Below are positions 62,901 to 64,000 of a stretch of 64,000 nucleotides of DNA, piece by piece. The stretch is from Brevundimonas sp. (GTDB lineage: Bacteria; Pseudomonadota; Alphaproteobacteria; Caulobacterales; Caulobacteraceae). The stretch is from contig JACVCC010000003.1 of assembly GCA_016742215.1 (NCBI GenBank), forward strand, positions 372,001-436,000, given 5' to 3'. Positions within the stretch are counted from its first letter, which is position 1. Every line of letters begins with the position of its first letter. The notes beneath the pieces are model-generated. The model did not search any database and was not told where the DNA came from. It was given only the letters and a program-made list of their open reading frames with translations. The position numbers and the translations under genes were made by a program.

Positions 62901-64000
62901 CTAGGCCGCCGCCTTCTGCTTGCCGGCGAAGTCGCCGTAGAAGGTCCGGCCCTCGGCAGCCATGTCGCGCAGGAACTGCGGGACCTTGAAGCGGTCGCCA
63001 TAGCGTTCGGCGTATTCATCCGCCTTGGCCACGAAGGCCTTCAGGCCGGTCTGGTCAATGAAGGTGATCGGCCCGCCGGTCCAGGGCGCGAAGCCCCAGG
63101 CCAGGATGGCGCCGACATCCGCCTCGCGCGGGTCGTTGATCACCCCCTCGTCCCAGCATTTGGCGACTTCGACGGCCTGACGGTACAGCAGGCGCTGCTT
63201 CTGGTCGGCGACCAGCTCGGGCGTCGAGTCGTTGATCGTCACCGGGGCGAGGTCCGACAGGCCCTTCCACAGCGTCTTGGGCTTGGTCGAATAATCGTAG
63301 AAGCCCATGCCGTTCTTGCGGCCGTACCGGCCCAGGTCCTCGACCATCTTGCGAACGATCTCGGCCCCCTGCAGCGGCACATACTTGTCGCCGAGGTCGA
63401 TGGCGGTCTGTTTGGCGACCTTGACGCTCAGATCCAGCGCGACGTCGTCGTGCATCTCCAGCGGCCCGCGCGGCATGCCCGTCATCCGGCCGATGTTGTC
63501 AATCAGCGCCGGGGCGTAGCCCTCCTCCAGCATCGCCAGACCTTCGGCGACATAGGTGGCGAAGCAGCGCGAGGTGTAGAAGCCGCGGCCGTCGTTCACG
63601 ACGATCGGCGTCTTCTTGATCTTCTGGACGTAGTCGAGCGACTTCGCGATCGCCGCCTCGCCCGTCTTCTCGCCCAGGATGATCTCGACCAGCATCATCT
63701 TGTCGACCGGCGAGAAGAAGTGGATGCCGATGAAGTCCTCGGGACGCACCGACGCCTCGGCCAGACCGGTGATCGGCAGGGTCGAGGTGTTCGAGCCGAA
63801 GATGGCGCCCGGCGCCAGTTGCGCCTCGGCCCGCTTCGTCACATCGGCCTTGATCTCGCGGTTCTCGAACACAGCCTCGATGACCAGGTCCGAGCCCTTG
63901 ATCAGGTCGTAGTCGGTGGTCGCCGTGACCGAGCCGAGCAGGGCGTCATACTTGTCCTGCGTCAGCTGACCGCGCGACAGGCGCTTCTTCAGCAGCTCCT
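62901..64000 (-). CDS. 3-hydroxyacyl-CoA dehydrogenase, FadB/FadJ type (5' part outside window)
   Basis: The frame runs off the right edge, and about 366 codons are visible. It has the dehydrogenase NAD-domain end VIEAVFENREIK, then GSNTSTLPIT, IGIHFFSPVDKM and GRGFYTSRCFATYV, and two C-terminal helical domains. It oxidises 3-hydroxyacyl-CoA in beta-oxidation. The N-terminal enoyl-CoA hydratase half expected of a FadB/FadJ protein lies outside. Confidence 0.92.
   Translation of the reverse strand, partial: ELLKKRLSRGQLTQDKYDALLGSVTATTDYDLIKGSDLVIEAVFENREIKADVTKRAEAQLAPGAIFGSNTSTLPITGLAEASVRPEDFIGIHFFSPVDKMMLVEIILGEKTGEAAIAKSLDYVQKIKKTPIVVNDGRGFYTSRCFATYVAEGLAMLEEGYAPALIDNIGRMTGMPRGPLEMHDDVALDLSVKVAKQTAIDLGDKYVPLQGAEIVRKMVEDLGRYGRKNGMGFYDYSTKPKTLWKGLSDLAPVTINDSTPELVADQKQRLLYRQAVEVAKCWDEGVINDPREADVGAILAWGFAPWTGGPITFIDQTGLKAFVAKADEYAERYGDRFKVPQFLRDMAAEGRTFYGDFAGKQKAAA

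Overview
The window is GC-rich chromosomal DNA, densely packed with genes on both strands. It looks like a Caulobacterales alphaproteobacterium, most likely Brevundimonas. The pointers are the SRP RNA-dnaX-ybaB-recR neighbourhood, a RutE-type nitroreductase, a DnaX without the usual zinc-binding cysteines, an OmpA protein with a long poly-proline linker, a large TonB-dependent receptor, and Caulobacter-like pairings (ftsEX divergent from a zinc-ribbon protein; argH, a small lipoprotein, then lysA). The genus is an inference from gene content. I see no insertion sequence, prophage, integrase or CRISPR array, so this is mostly core chromosome with a few small accessory cassettes.

Layout. 1-2.1 kb: a partial chorismate-mutase-like gene, a DUF2125 protein and a VOC protein. 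2.2-8.4 kb: DNA repair, with a DinG-like helicase divergent from the ligase-associated Lhr-like helicase and PdeM. 8.4-12.9 kb: plsC, a YdcF protein, ftsX-ftsE, a zinc-ribbon membrane protein and a phosphoribosyltransferase. 12.9-16.5 kb: lysA, a small lipoprotein and argH, with tlpA starting on the opposite strand inside the argH start codon. 16.5-20.8 kb: small proteins, a nitronate monooxygenase, tRNA-Met and a PQQ-type sugar dehydrogenase. 21-23.5 kb: dapD, a HAD nucleotidase and argB. 23.6-27.6 kb: an OmpA protein and a TonB-dependent receptor preceded by a consensus PhoB box. 27.8-33.9 kb: a polyamine region (agmatine deiminase, N-carbamoylputrescine amidase, a deoxyhypusine-synthase-like protein, a type III ornithine/lysine decarboxylase) with a degenerate PAP2 lipoprotein and two small genes in between. 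34.2-40.8 kb: an M16 peptidase and a phosphonate/phosphate ABC importer with a duplicated binding protein, one copy fused to the permease. 40.9-49.5 kb: thrS, yidD, a NifU-like scaffold, a TPR protein, an M17 peptidase, an NlpC/P60 hydrolase, a membrane cytochrome c, kdsB and nudC. 49.6-57.2 kb: SRP RNA, a DUF3597 protein, dnaX, then an inserted accessory block, then ybaB-recR. 57.3-64 kb: rmuC, a three-gene membrane/XRE cassette with a strong palindromic operator, a TraB/GumN protein, tRNA-Gly, an amidohydrolase and the 3' part of a FadB/FadJ-type enzyme.

Themes. Phosphorus acquisition: a PhoB box before the receptor, a weaker candidate before the M16-phn block, and a rebuilt PhnCDE importer. 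Polyamines: two routes to putrescine plus a DHS-fold enzyme that probably makes homospermidine. Lysine and arginine synthesis: lysA, argH, dapD and argB. Genome maintenance: DinG, Lhr-like helicase, PdeM, DnaX, RecR and RmuC. The least explained item is the membrane protein-XRE-membrane protein cassette at 58.6-59.9 kb with its nested inverted repeats.
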